A DNA stretch of 64,000 nucleotides from Phytophthora quininea (GCA_011947345.1 JAAVTG010000428.1:26383-90382); one strand, 5' to 3'; counted from the stretch's first letter, positions 9,529-20,617 are shown. Translations and numbers: made by a program. Notes: a model not told the origin generated them from the sequence alone.

Positions 9529-10759
9529 TTATTCGTCTCGGCGGAGACTGGCGGACCACTCGCTATTCTGCTGCAGCGACGTCCAGAACACGCGCTCGAG
9601 GAGGCACAACTGCTGCAGCGCGTGCCGCTTGACCTCCGGGTCGCACTTGCCGGCAGCGATCCGGTACCAGTGATACTTGCGCACATAGCCCACGAACTTC
9701 TTGCTGATGCGCATGGGATGGCACACGAGCACTTCGGAGAGGAACTTGCGCAGTGACACATTGCCGTGGAGCGGCAGGTACCCAGCTTTGAAGGCTTCGA
9801 TCATCGCTTTGGCGTAGTTCTCTTCCTCGACGGACCACCGTCCGCTGCGCACCATGCCGTGCTGCGAGTAGTCGGACCGCTTCAGCACCCGTTGACTCGA
9901 CTTCTTAGTCAATGCTTTGGGTTTGCTGGGAGGACTCTGTCGGGTGAGGTTGGAGTTAGTGATGGGGATGCCCAACACGCTCGAAGACGTCACCGCCGAG
10001 TCGTTGTTCATGATGGATTTGAGACTGAGCGGGTTGAACGAGTCACGGGGAGCTTCGTCCTTCATTGGCCTCGAACTTATGGCGACGAACGATGTCGTTG
10101 GCGACGTCTGTTCGGCCCCATTCTCGCTAAGACCGACCTCAGTCGGGAACTTGCCCGTGGTGAGCACCGTGTCCCAAACCGAGGGTGCTTCACCACGGCT
10201 CACTGGACTAGTGGAGTACCCTGTGACGATCCGCATGGTGGGTAGTGGTGACGTTGATCCGGCACTGCTGGGGCTCTGCACTTCAATGGTCGGCGCGTAC
10301 GCCACGATCTGGTGGGGGTTGGTGCTGCTGGGGTACCGACGGATAGATCATAGCTTGACGCGGCATATGACCGAGCAGACTGTAGGAAGCCTGCACGTCG
10401 AGATCGACGTCCGAGCCGATACGGGCCCGCTTGGAAGTGGTTGAGGCTTCAAGTGAGAAGCCCATCGAATTGATGGAAGGCAGTGGCTGTGAGCGCTTGA
10501 GTGGACTGATGCGGCCGAACGACGACGAGATATCGGCCGTCGGCGGACGCACTTGCTCGGCGGCTTCGAGGAGGTGGCTCAGTCCGAACTGCGAATCGCA
10601 CAAAATGGAGGTGAGTCGAGGGATCGAGCGACCTAATTTCGCGCTACTACACACCTTTATGTCGGGCGAGAAGAAGGAGGACGGCGACGACGGCGACCGC
10701 GTGGTATCCACGGTGGAGGCGAGTCTTAGCAATGGTGCTGGCGTTGGCGTGGTGAGCAT
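9529..10759 (-). pseudogene. oomycete Myb/SANT-like regulator, one frameshift
   Basis: The minus-strand frame 10759-10283 starts MLTTPTPAP and is Ser/Pro-rich with an RSPSSPSS tract. It continues in a shifted frame to 9529. The C-terminal half carries GRWSVEEENYAKAMIEAF (a SANT/Myb-like helix), then VSLRKFLSEVLVCHPMRISKKFVG, a motif I know from many oomycete proteins of unknown function, then a basic and helical tail. The shift lies at a CCCCC run near 10307-10311 (minus CAACCCCCACC); one fewer C joins the two parts. It is possibly a nuclear DNA-binding protein. Arm B carries a more damaged copy. The gene may be intact if the C run is a consensus error. Confidence 0.65.
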
Positions 10760-10813
10760 GGCTGGCTGGTTGGTTGGGCCTGCCGCGTAGATTCCGAAGT
10801 GGCCCGTTCAGCG

Positions 10814-11850
10814 CACGCCGTTCAACCCTGTTGAAGTAGATGCAACTACGACTATCGACTTCACGAGGATAAACCTATTTGTTCCAAAGTCTTTGGAGCA
10901 GCACTCTAACGGTCAACAGCGGCACTGAACGTCTCGTGTCTTGAGAAGGAACCGCGACAGCAGCCAGGGTCTGCAGACCACCAATCCATGCGTTCCTGTG
11001 GTGTTGGTCTTGGCGCGTCGAGTTCATGGCGGAAGCTTCAAGTTGGGTCCTTCAGTTTCGTCCCGGCGTTGCACCAAGTTCAATGTGCAAAGACGGACGG
11101 TATACCTAAAGACAGAGAGCCGTCCGTTGCCTGCGTTGGTCCGTTCACAACGCTGCTCTCCGTCACAAGTGGGCGAGCCTCGTTTCCTCGTCATGGCGGA
11201 GCCCGCTGCCGCCTTGTGCACACAAGCCCGGCCCGCTTGTTTCCCCGTCAACGCAGGCCCCCTTGCCGCGCCTGCTGTTCCGCTGTGATTGTTAAACGCC
11301 ACAGAACTTCAGAAACGTCGCGACACTGCAACGGAAAGCCATTGCTGCGATCTGGCTCCTTCAACAAGTTGCAGCCCATCAGGCTTGTGCATGTATTATA
11401 TATAGTCCGAGCTCCAATACGTAAGTGCTGGCGCGGCCGCAACAGTGGCATAATCGATGCTGCAGGTGCAAGGTGTATCAGTGGCGTGGTTGAGGCACAG
11501 GCTGTCGATTGCAGTTCAGATTTGCCTCGCTCCCGCATGGCGGCCCGATGGCGGTGTGGGCCACAACTCTCGCGGCGCGAGGAAGCTCGAAGCAAGTGCG
11601 GGCTAGTTCAACGATGGGTCGCACCACGCTCCTACGCTGCTGCTGTCGAGTCGAACAGTGAAGACAGCTTGCTCGTGCTCTCTTCTCGACAACCGGCCCA
11701 AGTGCCGCTGTTTACAACCAGTCCATGTGGCATCCGATCATCAGCGTTTGTCGGCGCGCAAAGTCGTGTCGCTACGCGCTCCAGGCAACCAGCCACGTCC
11801 TTACTGCCTCGCGCCGACCCCGTTGGCACCCGCATATTATAGCAGCTCTT
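10814..11850. other. gene-free stretch before the copia element
   Basis: GC-rich sequence with long overlapping open frames on both strands but no domain, signal peptide or repeat I recognise. An AGCTCT at 11844-11849 sits one base outside the copia LTR and recurs just outside its right end. Confidence 0.4.
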
Positions 11851-12065
11851 TGAGAGCAAATGCACAAGGTGTGCGACTTCAACGTCTGGGACGCGTCTGA
11901 GACGAGTAAGCTTTGGAGATCCGACCGTTAGACTTAGCCTTGCAGACAGAGAGAACAGTGAGTTCATTCCGCAATTTGCCAAGCGGTGAATAAAGCTAAG
12001 GCAATCCCCACTCTAAGAAGAGCTGCGCTAAGTGATATAGTTGCTAGACAAGTGACTATTGCTCA
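11851..12065 (+). repeat. copia 5' LTR
   Basis: 215 bp, TGAGAGC..TTGCTCA. It matches 16847-17062 apart from one extra A in the right copy. The gag ATG begins on the last base of the LTR. Confidence 0.9.
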
Positions 12066-14793
12066 TGGTTATGAGCCCAAGCGGCGCGGAAGAGGATGGT
12101 CCTCGAGTGGATACGATTCGCTACTTAAAGTTTGATGGAAAGAACTTCTTGGCGTACAAGGAAGGCTTGAAGGCGGCGCTCAAGGCACGAAAGTGTTGGA
12201 AAATCCTGACTGGAGATGAAAGTAAGCCTGCACGTGATGGAAGCGAGGAGACGAAGAGACGGCGCAAGAAGTGGCGGGACAAGGTCTTGCTGATCAATGA
12301 CATCTTGACGAACACGTTAGATGATGGAACCCGCGTGAGACTTGCCCATCTGGAGAAACCACAAGAGAAGTGGAAGGCTCTGGTGGATGATTTCGAGAAG
12401 AAGTCTTTCAATGTGGCATTGTTCAAGCGTCGTGAGCTGATGAGCGTGGAGTTTTGATGCTGGGAGCGAGACAATAAGGGAGTACATTCATCGGGTAGAG
12501 GCGCTTAAGCAAGATTTGATCCTGATGAATGAAGAAGTCTCAGATAAAGATGTGACCACAGCTCTGTTAACGGGATTGGGAGACTCCTATCAAAATCTAG
12601 TGGAGACCTTTGACAATCTCGATGATTACACGTTGCAGCAAGTGAAGGTGAAGCTCACAAGTCGTGAGGAAAGGATGAACCAGGCTAAGTCTATTGCAGA
12701 GGCAAGAGCTCGGAAAGCGAGTACCACCGCTGCAGTAGCAAGTGGGTCGACACCTTCTGGGTCGCAGCAGTCCGGTGAACAGAACGCGTTGTTCGCTCAA
12801 GGGAAGAAGCAGCAACAGCGAGGAGGTAAAGGTGGTCGTGGTGGCCAAAAGAGGCGCCGCGCGAACGTCAGATGCTGGAACTGTGACAAATGGAGGCATT
12901 ATGCGTACGAGTGTCGTGCTCCTAAACGGGAACCTTCGTCAGGTGGACCGCCGAGCAAGGGTAAACCAGGAGCGCCTGGGAAAGCTGGCAACGAGGATAC
13001 CCACGAAGACGTTGCAGGGTATTACAACCCGAAGAGAAGTAAAACCAAGGGCAAACCTGTGACAGTCATCAAGGTAGTTCGTGGAAATGATGAGCCATGT
13101 TTGATGAATCCGGTGGCGGAGTCTGAGTCGGATGTGGAGTTTTACATGCCTTTTGTCTTGGATAACGCTTCAGGAGTGCACATCTGTGGTTGTCGAGATG
13201 CGTTCAAGTCGCTGTCGAGTGACTGTAACGTGAAGATGAAGTGGTTTGACAACACAGTGAAGAAGGCTGAGCAGCATGGGATAGTGAAGTTTCGTGTTGT
13301 GGATGCTGTTAGTGGTGAACGGGTTCTGATAAGTGTTGATGCGGTATTCGATGACGGTGCAACGAATTTGTTATCGCAGCGTTTACTGCTGGAAGAACAT
13401 GGTTTTCGGGCGCAGTTAAGTGAAGATCAACAGGCGACTACGTTAACGCAACCAATAAAGAATTGGGTGTGGAAATTTGACATGGTAGACGGACTCTTTC
13501 AGTCGATGGTGGAAGTCCCGAGTTCGAAGCCGGCAATGACAGTCTTGCAGACGTTACCTCAACCGAGAAATAATCTAAGGCTATGGCATTTCCGACTTGC
13601 ACATGCGGGGTGGAATGCAATCAAGTTGATGGCTGATAAGGAGTTGGTGAGAGGATTGGAATTGTCGAAGGCAGATAGGAAGACTAAGGCGCGATGCTAT
13701 AACTGTGAGATGGCGAAAATGAAGCGCATGTCATTCCGAAACACGTCTCCGAAGAGAGTTGAAATTCCTTTTGAGAAAGTGTTTGTGGACTTGGGTTTTC
13801 TGAGTGTGCCAACTATTGAAGGCTACAAGATGTACTTGCATGTGTTGGATGAAGGCTCAAGATACCAGTGGATATACTTGCAGCAGTCGAAGGAGGAAAC
13901 AGTGCAGAAGCTGAGTGAATTTCGAGACTATGTGAAGGCTAGACATGGAAAGATTGTGAAAGCTTTTCATTCGGATCAAGGTTCGGAATTTACTAGTGGA
14001 GAAGTTGCCAGGATGTGTGCTGGTGAGTCGATACAGATATTCGCTCATCCACATACTCCAGAAGAAGTGTGCTTGGTGGAAAAGGCGCATGGTGTTATGA
14101 TGAATAAAGTGCGGTCAGTCCTGTATAGTAGCGGACTCCTGAGATGTTGTGGGGAGAAGCAGCTGCATACGTAGTGGAGACGACAAATCGCACGACGACA
14201 AAGGGCAACAAGGACCAGATGACACCGCACGAGAAGGTGTTCGGGAAGAAACCGAGTGTAAGACATCTGAGACCGTTTGGCTGTTTCGCTGTAAAGTTTG
14301 TGGATAAGGTGTATCGCGACAACAAGTTGTCGAGGAGAGGAGCTCCAACTTTGTTGGTCGGGTATGCAGTAAAAACTAAAGATTATTGCCTCTTGGACTT
14401 AGTGACTGGTGTGATAAGTGAGCACAGAGCAGAAAACGTGAAGTTTTACGAGCAGACTACGGTGTCTAAGGACTATGTGAATAAGCTGTTGAACACAGTT
14501 TATCGTCTTAGACGACGACCGGAGGTGGATAGTACTAGACTGCCGTTTGTGACTCTGCCAGTTGCTGAAGTTCCTGAAAATGAGATGAGTGACGAAGTTC
14601 ACGAGCGTGTAGAGGTAGATGAAGAAGTTGAAGAGGATTCTGGAAAGCCAAGACATATCCGTTTTGATGATTCTGGAAAGTCGAGGCGAGTACGTTTCAA
14701 GTTACCTACCGAGCATGCTGACAGTGACAGAGGTGAAGAAGATCTCGGGTCGGAGGGTCATCAAGCGCTAAGGGGGATAATGAACCTAATGAG
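12065..14793 (+). pseudogene. copia gag-integrase region
   Basis: ATG at 12065 overlaps the LTR end and the primer site; a second ATG is at 12071. A UBN2-like gag core is interrupted at about 12454 by an extra T (TTTT), then continues from about 12458. A CCHC knuckle (CWNCDKWRHYAYEC) lies near 12880. Integrase follows, with its H..H..C..C zinc region near 13590-13715, and DDE candidates in FVDLG (13780s), HSDQGSEF (about 13970) and VEKAHG (about 14080). A second shift lies near 14150. An acidic linker then runs to 14793. The aspartic protease probably overlaps VLDNASGVHICG (about 13157), where the usual DSGA reads DNAS. Confidence 0.85.
12066..12078 (+). promoter_or_regulatory. primer binding site, tRNA-iMet anticodon arm
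   Basis: Directly after the LTR comes T and then GGTTATGAGCCC. The complement, GGGCTCATAACC, is the anticodon arm of initiator tRNA-Met as known from yeast, with the CAT anticodon inside. It is not the tRNA 3' end. Drosophila copia uses the same kind of site and is primed by a half-tRNA. Confidence 0.7.
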
Positions 14794-14796
14794 CGC

Positions 14797-16590
14797 TTGA
14801 GTGACGAAGAGGAGACTCAAGAAACAGAAGAGAGTCCTGAAGAAGAGAAAAGCCCGACACCGAAAGAAAAGAAGAGGAAGCGCCATCTGCCTGTAGAGGT
14901 AAAAGAGCCTCGATGTTCGCGACGTAAGACGAAGAAGCCTGCGAGATATAATGACTTTGTGGCGAGTGTGTTTAGTGCCTCAACTTCGGCAACCTCAGTA
15001 CTTGGGTATGAAGTGCCGTTGACTTGGGATGAAATGTTGGCATCGCCGCAGAGAGATCAATGGCTTCAGGCTACAAAGGAAGAGTTCCTGGCACAGTTGA
15101 AAAACGAGACGTGGATATTAGTTCCGCGACCTGAGAATGCTCACATACTCAAGAATAAATGGATTTGGGTGTTGAAGGAGAATGAGCATCGCCTGATAAG
15201 GTTTAAGGCGCGATTAGTAGTGCTGGGGTGCCTGCAGATCTGGAAGCTGGACTATGATGAAACGTTCGCTCCAGTGATCAGGTTTGAGACGTTGCGATTT
15301 GTGCTGCTGTATGCAGGCATGTATAAGATGGTGGCTAAACAATTTGACTTTGTCACGGCGTTCCTAAACGCTCCGACAGATAGAGTGATTTATATGGAGC
15401 AGCGGGAAGGTCACGTGAAGCGGGGTTACGAGGAATATGTATGCTTGTTGTTGAAGAGCATATATGGGTTGCGTCAATCGCCCATGAATTGGAATAACAC
15501 GCTGCACAAGGCCTTGGTAGACTTGGGGTTTACGAGAAGTGTAAAGGACCCTGGGCTATACTGGATTAAGGGATGTGATCGAATCGTTTTCGTTCCAGTC
15601 TATGTGGATGACATTCTGATTATTGGACGGAATGAAGACGTAGATTACTTTGCGACAAAGTTGAATGAACTCTTCAAGATTAAGGAACTTGGAGAGGTAA
15701 ACTACCTGTTGGGACTGCAGATCACGTATGCGCCAGAGACGCACGTGATGTTCCGACAGACGAAGTATGTGCATGATATGCTGCAAACGTTCAGGATGAA
15801 CGAGGCACATTCGGTGAGAATTCCGATGTGTCCTGATGCAGTGAAGTTAGTTAAGGCTACCGAAGACGAGCAAAGGAAGAGCAAGAACTTGCCGTATCGT
15901 AGTCTTGTCGGATGCTTGCAGTACTTAGTGAGTGGATCGAGACCCGATTTGGCCACAGCTCTTCGGATTCTCAGCAAGTTTCTGGAGAAGTTTGGAGTGG
16001 TGCATTGGCAAGCAGCCAAAAGGGTTCTCAGGTATGTCAAAGGCACTAGTAAAATGGGGTTGCACTACGATTTGAACGAAGCACGAAAGTTTGAGAAGCT
16101 TCAGATCGAGGTCTATGCAGATGCTAGTTACGCGTCTGATCAAGAAGACTTGAAGTCAGTCAGTGGATTCACAGTGTTTTGCTGTGGCCAGTTGATCTCT
16201 GCGAAGAGTTGGAAGCAGGGAATCTTGGCAGAAAGCACATGTGAAGCGGAGTTGATTGCAGCTAATGAAGGCTTGCATGAGGCTGTCTGGCTCGAGCAGT
16301 TGGTAGATGAGCTGGAACTACCAAGAGAGAGCACTAAGATGTTCTGTGATTCGAGCAGTGCTGTTGAATTGATGAAGCATGATGGGAAACACCGGCGTAC
16401 AAAGCAGCTCAGAATCAAAGACCTCAAGATCCGCGAGTACGTTGCGGAGAGAGAAGTGCAAATTAGTTCCGTGGAGACACGAGCTAATGTGGCCGACACC
16501 ATGACAAAGCCGTTGCCTGCGGAGGCATTTCGGCGACACAGAGACACTCTTGGAGTACGAGAAATCGGTGAAGGTGACCCTAGTGCTTAG
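14797..16590 (+). CDS. copia reverse transcriptase-RNase H
   Basis: One open frame of about 597 residues. An acidic/lysine-rich start is followed by the RVT_2 core: WKLDYDETFAPV (copia form of the DIKTAFL upstream block), FDFVTAFLNAP, YGLRQSP and the catalytic YVDDILII. RNase H shows YADASYASD, ESTCEAELIAA and VADTMTKPLP near the end. The frame is separated from the integrase frame by a shift in a GGGGG run near 14773. All catalytic motifs are present. Confidence 0.9.
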   Translation: MSDEEETQETEESPEEEKSPTPKEKKRKRHLPVEVKEPRCSRRKTKKPARYNDFVASVFSASTSATSVLGYEVPLTWDEMLASPQRDQWLQATKEEFLAQLKNETWILVPRPENAHILKNKWIWVLKENEHRLIRFKARLVVLGCLQIWKLDYDETFAPVIRFETLRFVLLYAGMYKMVAKQFDFVTAFLNAPTDRVIYMEQREGHVKRGYEEYVCLLLKSIYGLRQSPMNWNNTLHKALVDLGFTRSVKDPGLYWIKGCDRIVFVPVYVDDILIIGRNEDVDYFATKLNELFKIKELGEVNYLLGLQITYAPETHVMFRQTKYVHDMLQTFRMNEAHSVRIPMCPDAVKLVKATEDEQRKSKNLPYRSLVGCLQYLVSGSRPDLATALRILSKFLEKFGVVHWQAAKRVLRYVKGTSKMGLHYDLNEARKFEKLQIEVYADASYASDQEDLKSVSGFTVFCCGQLISAKSWKQGILAESTCEAELIAANEGLHEAVWLEQLVDELELPRESTKMFCDSSSAVELMKHDGKHRRTKQLRIKDLKIREYVAEREVQISSVETRANVADTMTKPLPAEAFRRHRDTLGVREIGEGDPSA

Positions 16591-16740
16591 TAAAGCCCCA
16601 TGTAATGAGAGGAATGCCGCCTGTCGGGAACGAAGGCGAGAAAAAAGTGAGGGATGCAAGTGACCCTAAAGCCCCATGTAATGGGAGGAAAGCCGCCTGT
16701 CGGGAACGAAGGCGAGAAAAAGAGTGAGGGATGCAAAGTG
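16591..16740 (+). repeat. two tandem ~75-bp units in copia 3' leader
   Basis: AAGCCCCATGTAATG starts both units (near 16593 and 16670). Each continues through GCCGCCTGTCGGGAACGAAG and ends GAGGGATGCAA. They lie between the pol stop and the polypurine/LTR region and could be a duplicated packaging or 3' regulatory element. Confidence 0.8.
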
Positions 16741-16846
16741 AAACGTCACGAAGGTGGCATGAGGATTTTGGCGCTTGGACTTGTAGAGTCAAGGCCACTT
16801 CCGATAAGAAGGCAAGGCAAGTGGACTTGAAGTCGAGAAGAGAGTT

Positions 16847-17062
16847 TGAGAAGCAAATGCACAAGGTGTGCGACTTCAACGTCTGGGACGCGTCTGAGAC
16901 GAGTAAGCTTTGGAGATCCGACCGTTAGACTTAGCCTTGCAGACAGAGAGAACAGTGAGTTCATTCCGCAATTTGCCAAGCGGTGAATAAAGCTAAGGCA
17001 ATCCCCACTCTAAGAAGAGCTGCGCTAAGTGATATAGTTGCTAGACAAGTGACTATTGCTCA
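16847..17062 (+). repeat. copia 3' LTR
   Basis: 216 bp, TGAGAAGC..TTGCTCA. It is preceded by a purine-rich GAAGTCGAGAAGAGAG tract, the likely plus-strand primer. Confidence 0.9.
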
Positions 17063-17280
17063 TAAGCTCTCATTGCAACGCTGATTGCGAATCCCGGCGA
17101 TGCGCCTCAGGACTGCAGTTCGTTCTTCAACGTCAGGTGGTTGCCCCGCCGGCAAAGGAAGACCGAACGACTGCGCTCGCTTTGGGCACTGTGTGCTAGC
17201 GGTTCCTGATCAGCAATGGCACGGCGACGCAAACTTGGGGGACGACACACAGCTCACCAGGCAGGTCATGCTCACTCATT

Positions 17281-19259
17281 TTGCCAGTCGTGGGCGGGTA
17301 CATCAGCGTTCGTGTGCATGATGCTGAGACCAGCACTCCTGACAATGAGTTTGCGGAAGAAGTTCTAACTAGTCCTAAAAACGAAAACGTACTCGACCTC
17401 GTCGGCGCCGACACGACCTACTACCTCGTCGCCGGCGAGTGGAGCGTGGGTCGCAAGCGCTGCCACTTCAACTTCCACGGCTCCATCTCCCGCACTCACG
17501 CGCTCATCCGCGTGGGCTCCCTGTCCCCAGAACAGCTCTCCGACCCGTCCAGTCGTCCTTCCTTGGAACTTGTAGACCAGGACTCTCGCTTCGGGTCCTT
17601 TGTCAACCAGGATCAATGCTTCGGGGCTCGCAGACTGCGCCACGGCGATGAGATCTCCTTCGGCGCCAAGCGGACGGTGCTGCGGGTGCGCTACCAAGTG
17701 TTCGTGCTGGTGGCGTCCCGTATCCAGCGGGCTAGTCGGACCCAAGTCAATGAAACGTGCCAACGCATCGGCATGCACTTAGTGGCTGCCGAGAGCCAAG
17801 AGGCGACGCACTGCATCATGGACCCAGGCAAAATCGTAGCAACTGTGAAAGTTCTTTGGGCTCTAGTGTACAACCAGCCGGTGGTGTGCACGCCGTGGAT
17901 CTACGCCATTCTAAACCGCTCGAGTCTGGCAGAGCCACTGCCAAGATGTGAGGATTTCTTACCGTCAGATCCGACGATGCCAGAAGTCGAAACGAATTAC
18001 TTGCCGAACCCGTCGAGGAAGACGCTGTTCCGAGGGTTTGTGGTGGTGTTTCTGATGCCGCAGTCCATGCAGCACTTGGTTGCAGCTATGGACGGAGAAG
18101 TTATCAAAGCGTATCAAAGTTTTGAAGAAGATGAGCAATTGGTACGGGAGTTGGAGAAGCATGTACCAGGAAAGCAGGTATTGTTTGTGGAACCCGCGCA
18201 GAGTTCAGGGTTTTCGAATACAGGACAACAGAGCGAGCGGATGCCGGCTGAAAGTGACCTGTCGAGCTCGTTTGCTGACGTGGAGAGGAGAGTGGGGCTG
18301 TTTCGATCAATGGGAGCCGTGTTCACGAGCGTGCCGGAACTTGCAGGCAGCGTAATTTACGCCAAACCGCCCACCGCTGCAAATGACAATACTTTCTGCA
18401 ATAACCTGGCTAACTTTGTAGGTTCGTCCGTGCAAATGATGAGTTTTCCTGAACATCTTAGCTTGCGCTCGTCTACAAACACGTCGACGGCTGAGGGAAA
18501 TGAGGATGAGGGTAGCGATCCAGCTATCCAAGATCAAGAAGACGCACGCGAGTCAGAGAACGACGCGACCTCTGTCAACATCACGATTAAGGAAGACTCG
18601 CAGCAAATGACTGACTCGGGTTACGAAGAGCTCGAGGTTCGGCGTGCCAATGATCTGCCTCACTAATTCTTGTACAATAACTGGTTTGCCCTCTGCGCAG
18701 GTAACAGGAAGAGAAGATACAAACTTCAACATCATGCAGATTCCCATCAAAAACGAACCAGAGTTTCAAAAGCAAGGTTTGTGCTTTATCGTTGTTTTTT
18801 AACGTTGCTAGCCTCATACTAACATTGCTACCGTGAAGTGCCGTCGACAAATATTCGAGATCTGGGGGCATCGCTTTCCCAGACAGACATCCCGAATACT
18901 GGCACTGCCTGGATATCGTCGCGTGATATCCAGCCGGGTGACGTCAGCCTGTTCTTAATGAACCAGCCGTCAAGCCGCGTGTTGTGAGCTGTGCTTTGAT
19001 CGTAAAAAAGCGTGAGCCTGTGTGTCGCAACGCGAGAGAAGGAAATGGTTTGGTAAACTACAAGCGTTTCAAGAAAGGAAATGGCGTTGCGACTCGTACG
19101 GTAACAGCTTCTCTGTTCCCGAAGCAGACTGTTGTGGAAGTGAGCGTAACAGTGGACAATCCGGAGCGAGAAGTGCTTCAAGAAAACCTTGCGGCCATGG
19201 AAGAAGAAGAACGAATCGCAGAGGAATTGTTTGCTATGGGGAAGGAAGAGCGACGAAAG
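17281..19259 (+). CDS. NBS1: nibrin-like DNA double-strand-break protein (FHA-BRCT)
   Basis: Nibrin is the regulatory subunit of the MRE11-RAD50-NBS1 complex in the nucleus. The frame 17281-18636 shows an FHA core (SVGRKRCHFNFHGSISRTHALI, then LELVD and GSFVN), followed by BRCT-like segments (VCTPWIYAILN; FVVVFLMPQSMQHL). A weak intron, 18637-18700, leads to exon 18701-18776. A second intron, 18777-18838, leads to the last exon. One base is missing near 18961. The tail then carries NYKRFKKGN (about 19056-19082), like the MRE11-binding KNFKKFKK. Next is EEEERIAEELFAMGKEERRK (19200-19259), like the C-terminal ATM-contact motif. No ATG is visible before the FHA, so the first exon is unresolved. 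Copia ends 220 bp upstream. Confidence 0.75.
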
Positions 19260-20518
19260 TCTATTTGGCTAGCTCGCTTCTCGCGAAACGTGCTCGCCGT
19301 ACCGACCATCATGTCATTCAATTCTCATTTGTTTATTCTCGCTGTCGGCAACGTTCCAAGGCCAACTGCTGCATTGATTTATTCTGATGGAGTAGCCATT
19401 TTGTCCAAGGAAGCTTGGTCTAGGCTTCATCGACCTCTGTCCAGGTTCGAACGAGCTTCGTGCGGATACTTAGCGTGCTGTTGGAGACCTGCAAAACCAG
19501 GTTGTCGTGAATACTTTGATTTTAACAACACATACCTGCTGCGACGTGGCTGCGGGACGCTGCGCTTGAAGCCCGGCAGCTTGCATGTGAGCTTTCATTT
19601 TGGATTCACTCTCGAACTGGCGGAGATCAAGACAGAAGCAAGATGGACACGGAAGCCTCTGACATCAAACGCCGCCTACAACAACTATGGCAAATAGGCT
19701 ACATGGTTATTAAGGGCGCGCTTGCGATCGATTTTGTCAACAGCGTGGTCAAGAACCAAGAAGAGCAAGACGGGACGGGAAAGCGTCGAAGGGAATAGAC
19801 TATATGCCTCGCTGGCCAAGAAGAACACAAAGTCTTTCCAAAAGCAGCACGGCGCCTTGTCCATCCGTATGGCATGGCTTGGGCAATTGAAGACTGGACA
19901 ATCGCAACCAATTTCGCCGGAGTGAAGGAGCAGACACTGAGAGTGTCTTACCCCATTCAAGACGTCCCGAACGGACTCAAGACGAATTCGATGACCATCC
20001 AGGCCAGCCTGATCATCGAGCTAGAGGCTTGCTCAAGGTTTGTGATGTACAGGCGATGCTTCGGCGCGATCACTAACCCAGCAGCCCGAGAATTTATCAC
20101 TCTCGACCCAGGCGGTTGTGTGATCTTGCGTGGTGATTTAGTGTACTGCGCGGCGGCTTCGACCGCAATGTCGTGCCACGCTCAGAGCAAATTAATCGTC
20201 ACAGGCAGTACTCTGACCAAGCAGACTCCCGATTCGGTTGCTGAGAAGCGATACAAATGCACGCACTGCCCCGTGCTGGTAAACACTGTTAGTGCTTTAC
20301 ACGACCACACGAAGTGGTGCCAATGCAATCCAGACCGAGCGAAGACTGTTGCCAGATACAAGGCCTGGAACTATCGAGGCATGAATTGCCAAAAGTGCGG
20401 GAAATGGTACCAGGTGAAACAAAGCTGCTACGCGCATGAGCGACGACATAGAAAGAAGGAGGAGGCTGAAGGGCAAGAGCGGAATAAGGTGGCTGAGGCG
20501 TTCGAGCGAGGACAATAG
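19260..20518 (+). pseudogene. jelly-roll (2OG-dioxygenase-like) ORF with two zinc fingers
   Basis: Several frames in the same direction can be followed. The first is a GYMVIKGALAIDFVNSVV segment near 19692, like the start of phytanoyl-CoA-dioxygenase-type proteins. The next is a 19874-20518 frame with FITLDPGGCVILRGDLVYCAAA, which resembles the GD.VHAGA strand of a repeated oomycete family but with Tyr replacing the metal-binding His. The end has C..C..(12)..H..C and C..C..(12)..H...H zinc-finger spacing (CTHCP..HTKWC, CQKCG..HERRH). Stops and frame changes separate the parts. The 19260-19690 part continues the nibrin frame without a recognisable domain. It may be a transposon-borne ORF. Function unknown. 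Confidence 0.4.
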
Positions 20519-20617
20519 CCAAGCAAAGGTGGCGTACTGTACACGCTGCAAGCCCATTGTCACTGAGAGGATATCACCGAGAGGTTCTCAGTGATATAGT
20601 ATATGTAACAACCATGG

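Larger units (their letters stand above)
7952..10813 (+). repeat. inverted duplication, arm A
   Basis: This arm is the reverse complement of 27926-30437. Outer ends: TTAAGGCGAG at 7952 pairs with the complement ending at 30437, and the GTTCAGCG ending at 10813 pairs with CGCTGAAC at 27926. Both arms carry a broken effector and the Myb-like gene. Arm A has an extra 332-bp insertion at 7998-8329. Arm A continues without a break at its inner end where arm B has a hAT inserted, so arm A shows the older state there. Confidence 0.9.
11851..17062 (+). mobile_element. Ty1/copia LTR retrotransposon
   Basis: A 5.2-kb element with 215/216-bp LTRs that differ by one A in the first few bases as far as I can see. 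The LTRs start TGAGA and end GCTCA. The order gag, integrase, reverse transcriptase, RNase H is that of copia. AGCTCT lies close to both outer ends but not flush with TG..CA, so the target duplication is unclear. The coding region has three single-base frameshifts (about 12454, 14150, 14775). Near-identical LTRs imply a recent insertion. Confidence 0.95.

Noticed and set aside
10941..11842. Long plus-strand ORFs (up to 284 residues) before the copia element
   Set aside because: Open frames on both strands overlap, no domain or signal is visible, and composition is Arg/Ser/Cys-heavy as expected from GC-rich non-coding sequence.
14150..14790. Copia frame changes as genuine separate genes
   Set aside because: Copia encodes one polyprotein; the pieces join into a continuous integrase-RT order with single-base shifts.
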